From the NCBI GenBank assembly GCA_039029535.1, contig JBCCFW010000058.1, positions 1 to 37,944 on the forward strand: DNA of 37,944 nt, read 5' to 3'. Origin of the DNA: JBCCFW01 sp039029535 (lineage in GTDB: Bacteria > Acidobacteriota > JBCCFW01). The translations under genes and the position numbers were made by a program. The notes under the pieces were generated by a model. It saw nothing but the letters and a program-made list of their open reading frames with translations. It was not told the origin of the DNA and ran no database searches. Below, in pieces: positions 1-9,053 of the stretch. Position 1 is the stretch's first letter. Every line of letters starts with the position of its first letter.

Positions 1-1
1 T

Positions 2-211
2 CAGGAGGTGAAGCTGGAGATGGTTCAGCTTCGGAACCTCAACGTGGATCCCGAGCTCTACGTGCTCGGCATGCCCGAGTGGGCGGTCGAGGACGGCATG
101 GGGCCGGCCGCGTTCATGGAGGCGCTGTCGGAGCGCTGTCCCGGGATCGGCTACGGCTACTTCAACCCGAAGCGGGCGCGGATGGCGGAGCTGGCGGCGG
201 GTCGCTCGTAG
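2..211 (+). CDS. Hypothetical protein, probably 5'-truncated by the window edge
   Basis: The reading frame is open from the window edge to the TAG at 209-211, so this may be the C-terminal part of a longer gene. A short complete gene is also possible. AGGAGGTGA at 3-11 is a near-perfect Shine-Dalgarno sequence, and ATG at 20 lies 8 bases after it, which would give a protein of about 63 residues. GTG at 8 also opens the frame but sits inside that Shine-Dalgarno sequence. The peptide contains Met-Pro-Glu-Trp and a basic FNPKRARMAE segment near the end. I recognise no family and infer no function. Confidence 0.45.
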   Translation, partial: QEVKLEMVQLRNLNVDPELYVLGMPEWAVEDGMGPAAFMEALSERCPGIGYGYFNPKRARMAELAAGRS

Positions 212-400
212 GTGACTCGTCCGTGAACCCGATGCGCCGCGTCGTCGGTGGTTCGGGTGCCATCAGCTCGGCGAGCGCGTCGAAGACGACCCTGGCTCCT
301 CGGCCTGCTGGGAGCCGTCGCGCAGTCGTCAGGACAACGTGACGATTCGGAGTGCGGCCGCGTGCGGGCACGGCGAGAGGAGGTGGGCGGCGCCCGAACC

Positions 401-433
401 TTCTTTGATCTTGCAAGCTGCAAGATCAAAGAA
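401..433. terminator. Perfect 15-bp inverted repeat, AT-rich, downstream of yebC
   Basis: TTCTTTGATCTTGCA at 401-415 and its exact reverse complement at 419-433 are separated by AGC. The repeat lies 36 bases beyond the yebC stop and reads the same from both strands. It is much more AT-rich than its surroundings. A transcription terminator is the simplest reading, but no U-tract beyond the stem's own bases follows on either strand. A protein-binding dyad is the alternative. Confidence 0.5.
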
Positions 434-469
434 GTCGTCTGGAATCAGCGGTTCGTGGTCAGGGGCGAG

Positions 470-1222
470 TCATGCGTCGAACGCGGCCATCGTCTCTTCA
501 TCGATGTCGAAGTTCGCCCAGACGTTCTGCACGTCGTCGTGGTCGTCGAGCATCGACACGAGCCGGAGCACCTGCTCGGCTTCCTTGCCTTCGACCGCCG
601 TCGTCGTCGACGGGATCATCGAGAGCTGAGCCGAGACGGTGGTGATGCCGGCTTCTTCGAGAGCCTTGATCACCTGGTGATGCTCGGACGGGCCGGCGGT
701 GATCTCGAAGGCGCCATCGGCCTGGGCTTCCAGGTCGTCCGCGCCGGCCTCGAGCACGAGCTCCATGAGGGCGTCCTCTTCCTGACCCTCACCCGACACG
801 ACCGTGATGCCCTTCTTCTCGAAGAGGTAGGCGACCGAGCCGTTGTTGCCGAGGGTGCCCGCGCACTTCTCGAAGATCTTGCGGATCTCGGGGTAAGTGC
901 GCGTTCGCTTGTCGGTCAGCGCCTCGACGTACACCGCGACGCCGCCTGCACCGTAGCCCTCGTACACGACCTCCTCGTAGGAGACGCCTTCGATCTCACC
1001 GGTGCCGCGCTTGATGGCGCGATCGATGTTGGCGTTGGGCATGTTGATGGCCTTGGCGGCCAGGACGGCGGCGCGGAGACGCGCGTTGCCCTCGGGATCG
1101 CCACCGCCAGACTTGGCCGCCACCGTGATCTCTTTCGCGCACTTCGTGAAGGCCACCCCGCGCTTGGCGTCGATGGCGCCCTTCTTCCGCTTGATGGTGG
1201 CCCATTTTGAATGTCCGCTCAC
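470..1222 (-). CDS. yebC: YebC/PmpR family protein
   Basis: This 250-residue protein has the length and sequence of the YebC/TACO1 family. It opens with SGHSKWATIKRKKGA and has the family's N-terminal helical part followed by two alpha/beta domains, including the segments NMPNANIDRAIKRG and YEGYGAGGVAVYVEALTDKR. Family members are described as DNA-binding regulators, and more recently as factors that help ribosomes through difficult peptide sequences. I chose GTG at 1222 because the family begins at this Ser-Gly-His-Ser and AGGAG sits six bases upstream. A longer in-frame start at 1270 adds 16 residues unlike the family. It is divergent from pyrE and has a good promoter at 1304-1332. Confidence 0.93.
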   Translation of the reverse strand: MSGHSKWATIKRKKGAIDAKRGVAFTKCAKEITVAAKSGGGDPEGNARLRAAVLAAKAINMPNANIDRAIKRGTGEIEGVSYEEVVYEGYGAGGVAVYVEALTDKRTRTYPEIRKIFEKCAGTLGNNGSVAYLFEKKGITVVSGEGQEEDALMELVLEAGADDLEAQADGAFEITAGPSEHHQVIKALEEAGITTVSAQLSMIPSTTTAVEGKEAEQVLRLVSMLDDHDDVQNVWANFDIDEETMAAFDA

Positions 1223-1303
1223 GGTCGTCTCCTGAGGCCCGCCCCGCATTCCGGCGCCAGGCGTCGGCAACCGAAATCTCGCTGAAAGGGGGGCGAGAGG
1301 CCG

Positions 1304-1332
1304 ATTCTAGCCGCTCTGAGCCGGAATGCCAA
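1304..1332 (-). promoter_or_regulatory. Sigma-70-type promoter for yebC
   Basis: On the minus strand TTGGCA (1332-1327) and TAGAAT (1309-1304) are separated by exactly 17 bases. Each hexamer matches five of six consensus positions. Transcription would start near 1297, leaving a leader of about 75 bases before the yebC GTG. The promoter lies in the 147-base divergent gap between yebC and pyrE. No comparable plus-strand promoter for pyrE was found. Confidence 0.6.
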
Positions 1333-1369
1333 CGCGCGCGCGGTCTCGACCGAGGTAGGATTCCGTTCC

Positions 1370-1930
1370 ATGCAAGACGACAGCCGACGCGCCCGCCTCC
1401 TGGAGCTCCTGAAGGAAGAGGCGGTCCTCAAGGGCCGCTTCGAGCTCGCCTCCGGGAAGATCTCCGACCAGTACCTCGACGGACGACGGGTCACCCTCCA
1501 CCCGGAAGGCGCCATCCTCTGCGCCGAGATGCTGCTGGACCGCATCGACGAGCTCGGCCTCGAGCCGGACTGCGTGGGCGGCCCCACCCTCGGCGCCGAC
1601 CCCCTCGTCAGCTCGATGGTCGTCATCTCCCAGCAGCGCGGTCGACCGCTCCCGGGCTTCCTCATCCGCAAGAAGAAGAAGGAGCACGGGACCAAGCAGG
1701 CCCTCGAGGGCCAGTGGAAGCCGGGTCAGCGCGCGGTCATCGTCGAGGACACCGTCAGCACCGGCGGCTCGGCGGCCGAGGCTCTCGAGCTGGTGAAGGA
1801 CGCCGGCGTCGAGATCGCCGCCGTGATGTGCATCGTCGACCGCGAGGTGGGGGGGCGCGAGCGCCTCGCGCCGCACCGCTTCGACGCGCTGTTCACCGCC
1901 GAGGAGATCGGCTTCCGCCCCGGCGGCTGA
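1370..1930 (+). CDS. pyrE: Orotate phosphoribosyltransferase
   Basis: PyrE transfers the phosphoribosyl group of PRPP to orotate, giving orotidine 5'-phosphate in de novo pyrimidine synthesis. The 186-residue length is usual. The PRPP-binding motif is clear (VIVEDTVSTGGSA, about residues 123-135). So are the flexible catalytic loop with its Lys run and EHGTK (about 101-109) and the N-terminal segment FELASGKISDQYLDGR. ATG at 1370 has GGTAGGA nine bases upstream. The gene stands alone, with no other pyr gene in the window, and its stop lies 14 bases from the convergent gene at 1945. Confidence 0.95.
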   Translation: MQDDSRRARLLELLKEEAVLKGRFELASGKISDQYLDGRRVTLHPEGAILCAEMLLDRIDELGLEPDCVGGPTLGADPLVSSMVVISQQRGRPLPGFLIRKKKKEHGTKQALEGQWKPGQRAVIVEDTVSTGGSAAEALELVKDAGVEIAAVMCIVDREVGGRERLAPHRFDALFTAEEIGFRPGG

Positions 1931-1944
1931 GCGCCAACGTCGTC

Positions 1945-2913
1945 TCAGCGTCCCCGCTTGCCGGCCATCGCGCGAAGCTGCTCGGGGCCCATCGGCGCGG
2001 TGAGGTGGAGCACCCGGCCCTCGCGCCGCACCTCGAGCCGAGGCAGGGCCTTCAGCCAGTCGAGGTTCACGTCCCGACCGAGCAGTCCGCCCAGGCCGCC
2101 GAAGCCACCGAACAGGCGACCTGCTCCGTTGACCAGGTCGATGCCGTTCTCCACCGTGCGCGCCGAGCCCTCGTCGAGGAACAGCGCGTCGACGTGCAGC
2201 ATCAGCCGCTCATCGATCAGCTCGCCCCGGAGCTCGGCGTTCTCCAGCCGGTTGAGCGCGTTGCGGATGCCCGCCGGGAGGTCGCGAGCCACCGGTGCCA
2301 GCCAGGGAGAGGCGTCGCTCAGCCGAGCGAGCAGGACCTCCTCCGGAGGACCGAGCACCAGCGGTGGGTCGCGGTCCACGGTCGGCCAGGCGCGCTCGAC
2401 CCAGAGCTCGTGACCTTCGCTCGGCCCCGCCACGACGACTGCGGCCGCCGACGGAGCGAACACCCAGCGGCCATCGTCCGCTGCCCTCAGGGTCCGACCT
2501 CCGGGCGTGGCCACGTCCAGCGCTTTCGCCCTGTCGCCGAAGCGAGCGATGAGGCGGGGAGCCAGCGGTAGCGGTCGACCCGCCGCCCAGAAGCCACGGG
2601 CGTCGTCGGCAGCGATCACCACCGTCTCGACACGTCGTGCCTGTTCGAGATCGTCGAGGCCGAGCTCCCAGAGCTCGATGGACGTCGCCAGCAGCAGCGT
2701 GCCTTGCTCGCTCTCGAGCATCCGCTGAGGGGAGAGCACTCCCTGGAGCGAGGCGTCGGCCGGCACGTGAGCCCAGGCGGCCCGATCGCTGCCGGGCAAG
2801 ACGGAGGCGCGAAGCGACCACGCGACGTCGGCGGGACCGAGGACGAGCGCGGCGATGAGCCCGACGAGCACGGGCAGGGCGAGGAGGAGCAGGTGACGCG
2901 GACGCGGTCTCAT
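1945..2913 (-). CDS. Hypothetical membrane-anchored or exported protein
   Basis: This 322-residue protein starts with a basic RPRPR segment followed by a hydrophobic stretch (about residues 8-26), so it is a signal peptide or N-terminal anchor. The rest is soluble and predicted to face the periplasm. A glycine-rich stretch (GRLFGGFGGLGGLLG) lies near residues 275-290. I recognise no family. Its start overlaps the stop of the amidase gene by four bases (ATGA), so the two are translationally coupled. An envelope role alongside the amidase is inferred only from that linkage. Confidence 0.8.
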   Translation of the reverse strand: MRPRPRHLLLLALPVLVGLIAALVLGPADVAWSLRASVLPGSDRAAWAHVPADASLQGVLSPQRMLESEQGTLLLATSIELWELGLDDLEQARRVETVVIAADDARGFWAAGRPLPLAPRLIARFGDRAKALDVATPGGRTLRAADDGRWVFAPSAAAVVVAGPSEGHELWVERAWPTVDRDPPLVLGPPEEVLLARLSDASPWLAPVARDLPAGIRNALNRLENAELRGELIDERLMLHVDALFLDEGSARTVENGIDLVNGAGRLFGGFGGLGGLLGRDVNLDWLKALPRLEVRREGRVLHLTAPMGPEQLRAMAGKRGR

Positions 2914-4808
2914 GGACCCTCTCCGAAGTGGGCGCGCAGTCCCTCGACCAGGGCCTCCGCCTGGAGCTGACGAAAGCTCGGGTCGCGGAGGCGGCGCTGA
3001 TCTTCGGGGTTGTTCAGGTTGCAGAGCTCGATGAGCACCGCGGTGGGGATGCGGTTGTTGCGCAACACCGCCGGAACCCAGGCGCGGCGGCGCACGATGT
3101 AGCTCCGCACCGGGCTGAACCCGTGGAGCTTGATCTCGCGTCGCTGGAACGCGCTCACGAACGAGTCGGCGAGCTTGCGTGACCAGCCCTCGCTCCGCAG
3201 CAGCTCGCGCTCGCTCATCTTGAAGGCGTTGCCGGCCTGCACCTCGGCGAAGCGCTGGTAGATGCCGGCTGCCGGCACCGGCACGCGCGTGGAGCGGTGC
3301 TTGGCCGAGGGGATGTAGAACATCGAGCCCTCGGCCGATTGGTGGAGCGAGTCGGCGTGGAACGAGAGGAAGATCAGCCGTTCATCTCCCACGCCCTTGC
3401 GGTGCAGCTTGCGACGCAGGTCGTTGGCGAGGATCCAGCGGAGGTTCACCGCGACCCGCGTCGGCGTGGAGCCGGCCAGGTCGAGCGGCGGCGTCGAGAG
3501 CAGGACCTCGTCTTCGTCCCGCTTGAGACGGGACAGCGGGAGACGCCCGGTGCTGCGGTCGTCGGTGAGCGGGTGAACCGCTGCCTGCGTTTCGCGCTCC
3601 AGGATGGCGATGAAGCGGTTGGCGACGTCGGCGGCGTGATCGTCCTCCCAGACCGTGCCGGCGTCCGCACCCGGGTCGCGACCCCCGTGGCCGACGTCGA
3701 TGACGACGTGCACGCCGGACAGGCCGCGACGACGTGCGGTCACCGCGAGGCGGTCGCTCTCGCTGCGGCTCGTCTCCCACTCGTTGCGACGAGGATGACC
3801 CAGGGGAAGGAACTCGGGTCGCAGCTCGTCGGCAGGGATGCGGATGGGATGACCGATGCGGATGTCGGTGACGTCGGTGATGCCGGAGTCCTTCGCGAAG
3901 GCCAAGGCGGCCTCGTTCACGTAGCGCCCGCCGAGTCGGCCGGTGAAGCGGAGGACGACGTGCGAGTACAAGGTCTCGCCGGATCGCAGTCGGTAGATCG
4001 CGTGGAGGCCCCGAGCGTCCTCGCCGAACTCGAGCGGCGAGTCCGCCGGGACCACCAGCTCGATGGGGCCGCGAGGCGCGTCGTCGCTGACCGACTCGGT
4101 GCTGGGCTCGCTCGCGGGCACGGCCTCTTCGGTCACTGGCTCCGCGGGCGGTGAGACCGGAGGCTCGGTCGGTGTCGTCGACGTGGCGATCGGCACCGGC
4201 ACGGGCTCCTCCCGGGATGCGGTGTCAGTCGCGGCCGGTGGTGGCGTCGACGTCGGCTGTCGGCTCGTCGTCGTTCCCGAGCCCACCGGGCGCAGGTGCT
4301 TCATGACGAGCGTCGCGGGAATGAGGACCTCGTCGCCGACGCGCATGGGTCGGTGGGGGAAGGCGAGCTCGGCGTGCTTGGCGCCCAGGCCGGTGTAGAC
4401 CCGAGCGATGCGCCAGGGGGACTGGCCCGCCTTCACGCGGTGCTTCCAGCCGCCCTGGTGCGGGCGGCTGTCGGGCAGGTGCTTGGCCACGATGCGTCCG
4501 CCCCAGCCCTCGGGCCAGAGCCAACCGGGCACGCGGTAGTAGCGGCCGGGCTTCGGCTGAGGATCCTCCGCGTAGTTGGCGACGGCCTTCCACTGGTCGC
4601 CGGGAGCTCCCGCTCGCTGGGTCAGCCGCCACCAGCCGTCGCCTTGCTCGGCGCGGACCTCGAGGATGAGATCGCCAGCGTTGGTGAGGGTGGTGCGCAG
4701 CGAGGGCGAGTCGAGATCGGCTGCGTGGAGCGTGCCGGCCAGACCGATCGCGAGCGCCAGCGGGAGCCAGGTCGCGAGGCGGGGGAGTCGAGCAGCCAGC
4801 GGACGCAT
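2910..4808 (-). CDS. N-acetylmuramoyl-L-alanine amidase with LysM-like modules
   Basis: This exported 632-residue enzyme should cut the amide bond between N-acetylmuramic acid and the stem peptide. It has a signal peptide (residues 1-29, ending Leu-His-Ala-Ala). A LysM-like module (about 123-168) precedes a Pro/Thr/Glu-rich linker (about 176-248), and a second LysM-like segment spans about 268-328. The C-terminal Amidase_3 domain starts near 366. Its likely zinc and catalytic residues are His374 in GHGGRDPG, Glu388, His484 in SFHADS and Glu594 in VLIELCNLNN. The domain is longer than usual, with an insert containing a run of charged residues near 430. The only in-frame start is ATG at 4808. 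AAGGGG touches it directly, which is too close for a normal ribosome-binding site. Confidence 0.9.
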   Translation of the reverse strand: MRPLAARLPRLATWLPLALAIGLAGTLHAADLDSPSLRTTLTNAGDLILEVRAEQGDGWWRLTQRAGAPGDQWKAVANYAEDPQPKPGRYYRVPGWLWPEGWGGRIVAKHLPDSRPHQGGWKHRVKAGQSPWRIARVYTGLGAKHAELAFPHRPMRVGDEVLIPATLVMKHLRPVGSGTTTSRQPTSTPPPAATDTASREEPVPVPIATSTTPTEPPVSPPAEPVTEEAVPASEPSTESVSDDAPRGPIELVVPADSPLEFGEDARGLHAIYRLRSGETLYSHVVLRFTGRLGGRYVNEAALAFAKDSGITDVTDIRIGHPIRIPADELRPEFLPLGHPRRNEWETSRSESDRLAVTARRRGLSGVHVVIDVGHGGRDPGADAGTVWEDDHAADVANRFIAILERETQAAVHPLTDDRSTGRLPLSRLKRDEDEVLLSTPPLDLAGSTPTRVAVNLRWILANDLRRKLHRKGVGDERLIFLSFHADSLHQSAEGSMFYIPSAKHRSTRVPVPAAGIYQRFAEVQAGNAFKMSERELLRSEGWSRKLADSFVSAFQRREIKLHGFSPVRSYIVRRRAWVPAVLRNNRIPTAVLIELCNLNNPEDQRRLRDPSFRQLQAEALVEGLRAHFGEGP

Positions 4809-4966
4809 CCCCTTGATGGTATCGGGTCGGCCTGCCGAGACACCGCAATTCGCAGGCGAGCGGCGTTCTCCTCACGACTCGGTCAGGGCGGCCGATGGAT
4901 CTTCCGAGGTGTCGTGAGCCCTCTCCACGAACCGAACTCCGCGCCGCCCGCGCCCACGGAGCTCGC

Positions 4967-6508
4967 GTGTCCTTCGTCGTCTCGGTCATCCCCGTCGCGC
5001 TCGGCCTGCTCGTCCCGAGCGGTGGGCTGCCGACGGAGCTGACCTGGCAGGACGCCGTGCGGCTCGCCCTGAAGCACGAGCTCTCGATCGTCCAACAGCG
5101 GCACGAGCTGGCCCTGCTGCAATCGCGTCTCGTCGTGGCTGAGGACGCCTTCGGCCTGCGGCTCGAGACCCGCTGGAGCGCGGACGTGGGCTGGCGCCGC
5201 CCGGCCCCTCTCACGTCCGACGGCGTCGACCACGGGCCCGATCTCGAGGCCAGCGATCGGACCACGGTGGGGCTCGGCCTCACGAAGCAGCTTCGCTGGG
5301 GCGGGCGGCTGAGCCTGCGCAGCGATCACTCACGCCGCCGCGACGAGGGCTACCTGCCGGAGGTCTTCACGACCCGTCGCGACGCCCTCGAGCTGGAGGT
5401 GCCGCTCCTCGGAGGCCGCGGCCGACGTGTCGCGACTCAGGAGCTGGTCGCCGCCAACCACGACCTGCTCACGGGCCTGCGACGGCTCGCTCGATCGGAG
5501 ATGCGTCTCGCCGTCGAGGTCGTCGAGCTGTTCCATCGCACGCGGGGCAGCGAGGCCCTGGTGGAGGTGGCGATCCGCGCGCGGGAGCGAGCCCGGCTGC
5601 GTCTCGACCTGGCGCGCGCACGGCTCGAAGAAGGACTCGTCACGTCCATCGACGTGCAGCGCGCCGAGCGCGACCTCCGCGAGCGCGACGACGATCGCAT
5701 CCGCGCCGACGAGCTCTTGCAGGCGGAGCGCGATCGCCTGGCGCTTCTCCTGGGCGTTCCCGTCGCGGCTCGCTTCGTGCTCATCGCTCCCGAGCCCTTC
5801 GCCAGGCTGCCGGCACGTCGGCATGGTCCGACCAACCTGGCCGAGGCCGAGCGCTGGGCGCTGGGCGCGCGTCTCGACCTCCTGGTGGAGCGCGACCAGC
5901 TCCGGCTCGCCCGACGCGACGTCGAGGTCGCGCGCTCCCAGAGCCGACCGCGGCTCGACCTGCGACTGACCTTGTCGCGTGATCAGATCTCGGGCGCCGA
6001 GCTCGAGCTCGGCGACGACGGCGCCCGCGGAGCCGGGCTCGTCTTCCGCCACGTGGTCGGCGACCGAACGGACGACGAGGAGCTCCACCGCAGCTTGATC
6101 GCGGCCGAGCAGCAGCGGGTCCGCGTCGTGCAGGTCGAACGTCAGGTCCAGCTCGAGGTGCGTGGCGACTGGCGGCGGCGCTCGGTGCTGGAGCGACGTC
6201 TCGACCTGCTCGAGCAGAACCGTCGCCTGGCCAGCGACGCGCTCGGTCTCGCCGAAGCCCAGCACGCCGAGGACCTCATCTCCCTCGTCGACCTCCTCTC
6301 GGACCAAGACGACCTCGTCGAGGCCGAGCGTCGTCTCGTCACCGCACGGGCCGACCTCGCGTCGGCACGGGCGCGGCTCCAGCTCAGCCTCGGACGCGTC
6401 GTCGACTTCCAGGCGCCTGGCTCGTCCTACTTCCGCACGGGGCGCGATGCGCCCTCGTTGGCGTCACGGCCTCCTGAACGCGAGAGCTTCGCGAAGGTGC
6501 TCGAATGA
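4967..6508 (+). CDS. TolC-family outer-membrane efflux protein
   Basis: TolC-type proteins form trimeric channels through the outer membrane and periplasm for export systems. This 513-residue protein shows the family plan: a signal peptide, then TWQDAVRLALKHELSIVQQRHEL, and two long Leu/Ala/Arg-rich helical hairpins with many charged heptads. Near 265 there is a predicted turn region (EPFARLPAR). GTG at 4967 is preferred because it starts the hydrophobic signal segment (SFVVSVIPVALGLLVPSGG) and has GGAG five bases upstream. An ATG at 4895 is in frame but adds 24 residues before the signal. Its stop overlaps the next start (ATGA at 6505-6508). It is the first gene of the exporter operon. Confidence 0.85.
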   Translation: MSFVVSVIPVALGLLVPSGGLPTELTWQDAVRLALKHELSIVQQRHELALLQSRLVVAEDAFGLRLETRWSADVGWRRPAPLTSDGVDHGPDLEASDRTTVGLGLTKQLRWGGRLSLRSDHSRRRDEGYLPEVFTTRRDALELEVPLLGGRGRRVATQELVAANHDLLTGLRRLARSEMRLAVEVVELFHRTRGSEALVEVAIRARERARLRLDLARARLEEGLVTSIDVQRAERDLRERDDDRIRADELLQAERDRLALLLGVPVAARFVLIAPEPFARLPARRHGPTNLAEAERWALGARLDLLVERDQLRLARRDVEVARSQSRPRLDLRLTLSRDQISGAELELGDDGARGAGLVFRHVVGDRTDDEELHRSLIAAEQQRVRVVQVERQVQLEVRGDWRRRSVLERRLDLLEQNRRLASDALGLAEAQHAEDLISLVDLLSDQDDLVEAERRLVTARADLASARARLQLSLGRVVDFQAPGSSYFRTGRDAPSLASRPPERESFAKVLE

Positions 6509-7755
6509 CGAGGCTTCATGGGCTCGTCGCTGCGGTCGTGCTGGTCGGCGTCACCGGGGGGCTCGTCAGCCTGCGCGCGTCGCGCGAGGTGTCCGAGCTG
6601 CCGAAGACCGTGGCGGTCGAGCGGGGAGAGCTCACGCGAGAGCTCGTTCTCGACGGACGACTCCGGGCCGCCAGCACCGTGAGCCTTCGACCCGACGACT
6701 GGGGTCGCCTGCGGAGCGTGTTGCCGGAAGGCACCGCGGTCGAGGCGGGCGACGTCGTGTTCTCGCTCGATGCCGACGAGCTGGCCGTGCGTCTGGAGCA
6801 AGCGCGACGCGAAGAGGCCATCGCCGTCTCGGCGGTCGAGCAGCTCGTGGCCGAGCGGGCGGCGCAGGCGAGACGTCACGAGCTCGAAGAGCGTCGACGT
6901 GCGTTGAGCCTCGAGCTCGCGACGCTCCGAGCCCAGCGCGCGGAGGATGACCTGACCCGGACGCGCCGCCGGGTCGCCAGGGACCTCGTGCCGCGGGCAC
7001 AGCTCCCACCGGCCGAGCGTGCGCGGGACGAGGCGGGGCTCGGCTTGAGTCGGGTCGAGCTCGAGTCGGAGCAGGCGCGCTCGGAGTCACGGGGCAAGAC
7101 GAGCGCGCTCGAGCTCGAGTTGCTCGCGGCTCGTGCGCAGCTGCGCGGACGACGTGTCGAAGTCGAGAGCTTGCGGGGACGGGTGTCGCGAGCCGAGGTG
7201 CGAGCACCGCGAGCCGGTGTCGTCGTCCACGCCCTCGTGCGTGGTCGGCCAGCTCGCGTGGGTGAAGAGGTCGGACCGCATCGGCCCGTCGTCGAGCTGC
7301 CTGACCCGAGCGTCCTCCGCGTCGACGTCGAGGCGCACGAGGTCGACGCATCCGAGCTGCGAGTCGGGCAAGACGTGGTCGTCGAGCTTCCCGCCTTTCC
7401 GGGACGTTTCCTCGCTGGTCACGTCGCGCAAGTCGGCGTGCTGGCGCGGGAGCAGCTCGATCGCAGCAGTCGACCGACCGGACGACGAGTCGTCGACGTC
7501 GTCGTCGAGCTGAACGAGAGCGACGAACGGCTGCGGCCGGGCCTGAGCTGCACGGCACGGGTCCGGCTGGCCCATCACGACGACGCGCTGTTGCTTCCCA
7601 TCACCGCCATCGACACCGAGCCGACGACGCGGGTCGTCACGGCCGATGGCGACGCGATCCCGGTCGTGCTCCTCGACAGCGACGGGCGCACCGCCGTCAT
7701 CGAGTCCGACGCGCTCGAGGCTGGCCGCCACGTGCGACGCGAGGCCGGTCGTTGA
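6505..7755 (+). CDS. HlyD/MacA-type periplasmic adaptor (first of two)
   Basis: This 416-residue protein is a membrane-fusion adaptor that would link an inner-membrane transporter to the TolC channel. It has an N-terminal membrane segment (about residues 6-25) and a first lipoyl/barrel half (about 35-85, with GTAVEAGDVVFSLDADEL). A long coiled-coil hairpin rich in Glu, Arg and Leu covers about 90-225. The second lipoyl half follows (RAPRAGVVVHALVRGRPARVGEEVG), then a beta-barrel with RPGLSCTARVRL and LLLPITAID. It overlaps the TolC-like gene by ATGA and the second adaptor by TTGA, so the three are translationally coupled. Confidence 0.88.
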   Translation: MTRLHGLVAAVVLVGVTGGLVSLRASREVSELPKTVAVERGELTRELVLDGRLRAASTVSLRPDDWGRLRSVLPEGTAVEAGDVVFSLDADELAVRLEQARREEAIAVSAVEQLVAERAAQARRHELEERRRALSLELATLRAQRAEDDLTRTRRRVARDLVPRAQLPPAERARDEAGLGLSRVELESEQARSESRGKTSALELELLAARAQLRGRRVEVESLRGRVSRAEVRAPRAGVVVHALVRGRPARVGEEVGPHRPVVELPDPSVLRVDVEAHEVDASELRVGQDVVVELPAFPGRFLAGHVAQVGVLAREQLDRSSRPTGRRVVDVVVELNESDERLRPGLSCTARVRLAHHDDALLLPITAIDTEPTTRVVTADGDAIPVVLLDSDGRTAVIESDALEAGRHVRREAGR

Positions 7756-9053
7756 CACGACGCTCGCTGCACCTCGGAGGTGTCGTCCTCGTGCTGCTGC
7801 TCACCGGCGCCTGTCGCTTCGGGGTCGGTGACGAGGGCGAGGAGCACTTCGCGCCGCCGGTCGCCACGGTGCAGCGCACGGACTTCGAGCGTGTCGTCAT
7901 CGTGTCCGGGCGCGTGATCGCAGCGGAGACGCTCTCGGCTCCCTTGCCCTTCGACGGGCCGGTCGCCTGGTGCATCGCGGAAGGGAAGGACGTCGCCGTC
8001 GGTGAGCCGCTGATCGTCCTCGGAACCGACGTGCTGGAGCACCGGCTCGCCACCCTGGCGGCGCAGGCCGAGACGGCGCGAGCCGATCTCGAGCGTGAGC
8101 AGGGAGCCTTGCGCGAGCTGGACCGACGGCTCGAGCTCGAACGGGCGGGGTTGGCGGCCGAAGAGACCGTGGCGGCCTCGCGACGACACGCTGCCGAGCG
8201 TGAGCTGACCGAGGCCGAGCGGCGGCTCGCGGCCCGGCTGGTGCGGGCGGCCACCATCGAGGAGCTGCGGCGCGATCGAGCCGAGCAACGAGTGCAGGAC
8301 GAGATCGACGCGGTGCAGCGTCGGCTTCGAGCCGAGGAGCTCGACGCCGACCGCGTGGCGGCCGCCGCGAGAGTCCGTCGGGCCGAGGTCGTCGCCGAGG
8401 AGCTGGACGCCCGCCGGCAGAGGATGGAGGAGCGGATCGCGCTGGCCACCGTCCGGAGCCCGGCGGCCGGGCGCGTGCAGCTCACGCGTCGACGCTTCGC
8501 GGCCGGCGAGTCACCGCGTCCCGTGCGAGTCGGCGATCGGATCGGTCCGGCGCACGGCGTGCTCGTGGCGGTGGCGGTCGGCGACGAGAGGGTCGTCGAG
8601 TGTCCCCTGCCGGAGTCGGTGCTCGGTGAGCTCCGGCAGCGTCAGGTGGCGCGCGTGCGACCCCTCGGTGAGAGCGGCACGACTCGCATGGCCGAGCTGG
8701 AGACGATCGCACCGGTGGGGCTCACCGATGGCGACGACCCGAGCGTCATCGTCTTCACGAGTCGCTTCCGACTCGAGCCGGACCGCGGGGGAGAGGAGCT
8801 GGCCGGCTTCGGTCTGGGCGCGAACGTGTCGGTCGTCGTGCCCCTCGTGACCGAGACGGACGTGCTGGTCGTGCCGTCGCTCGCGGCATGCGGCCCCGTC
8901 GAGGCTCCGGTGGCGTTCGTGGTCGGCGAAGAAGACAGCCCCCGCACGCTGGTGCTCGGAGCCAGCGACGGCGAGCACGTCGTCGTGAGATCGGGGCTTC
9001 GAGAGGGCGAGCGCGTGTTGCTCGGCTTGCCGGCGTCGCGAGGTCCTTCGTGA
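7752..9053 (+). CDS. HlyD/MacA-type periplasmic adaptor (second), probable lipoprotein
   Basis: This is a second, divergent adaptor of 433 residues with the same plan: N-terminal export signal, half lipoyl domain (AEGKDVAVGEPLIVLG, about 75-90), long coiled-coil hairpin (about 100-225), second lipoyl half (VRSPAAGRVQLTRRRF) and barrel. The N-terminus ends LLLTGAC, a near but imperfect lipobox with Cys21, so it may be lipid-anchored where the first adaptor is membrane-spanning. It starts at TTG 7752, whose last two bases begin the stop of the previous gene (TTGA). Its own stop overlaps the permease start (GTGA). Two adaptors in tandem is unusual. Confidence 0.85.
   Translation: MTRRSLHLGGVVLVLLLTGACRFGVGDEGEEHFAPPVATVQRTDFERVVIVSGRVIAAETLSAPLPFDGPVAWCIAEGKDVAVGEPLIVLGTDVLEHRLATLAAQAETARADLEREQGALRELDRRLELERAGLAAEETVAASRRHAAERELTEAERRLAARLVRAATIEELRRDRAEQRVQDEIDAVQRRLRAEELDADRVAAAARVRRAEVVAEELDARRQRMEERIALATVRSPAAGRVQLTRRRFAAGESPRPVRVGDRIGPAHGVLVAVAVGDERVVECPLPESVLGELRQRQVARVRPLGESGTTRMAELETIAPVGLTDGDDPSVIVFTSRFRLEPDRGGEELAGFGLGANVSVVVPLVTETDVLVVPSLAACGPVEAPVAFVVGEEDSPRTLVLGASDGEHVVVRSGLREGERVLLGLPASRGPS

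Noticed and set aside
212..469. Possible small gene between the first frame and yebC
   Set aside because: Frames here lack ribosome-binding sites and recognisable protein features; only the inverted repeat stands out.
248..1210. Long plus-strand open frame of 320 codons opposite yebC
   Set aside because: It is the antisense shadow of yebC in high-GC DNA; the protein shows no family features and no ribosome-binding site.
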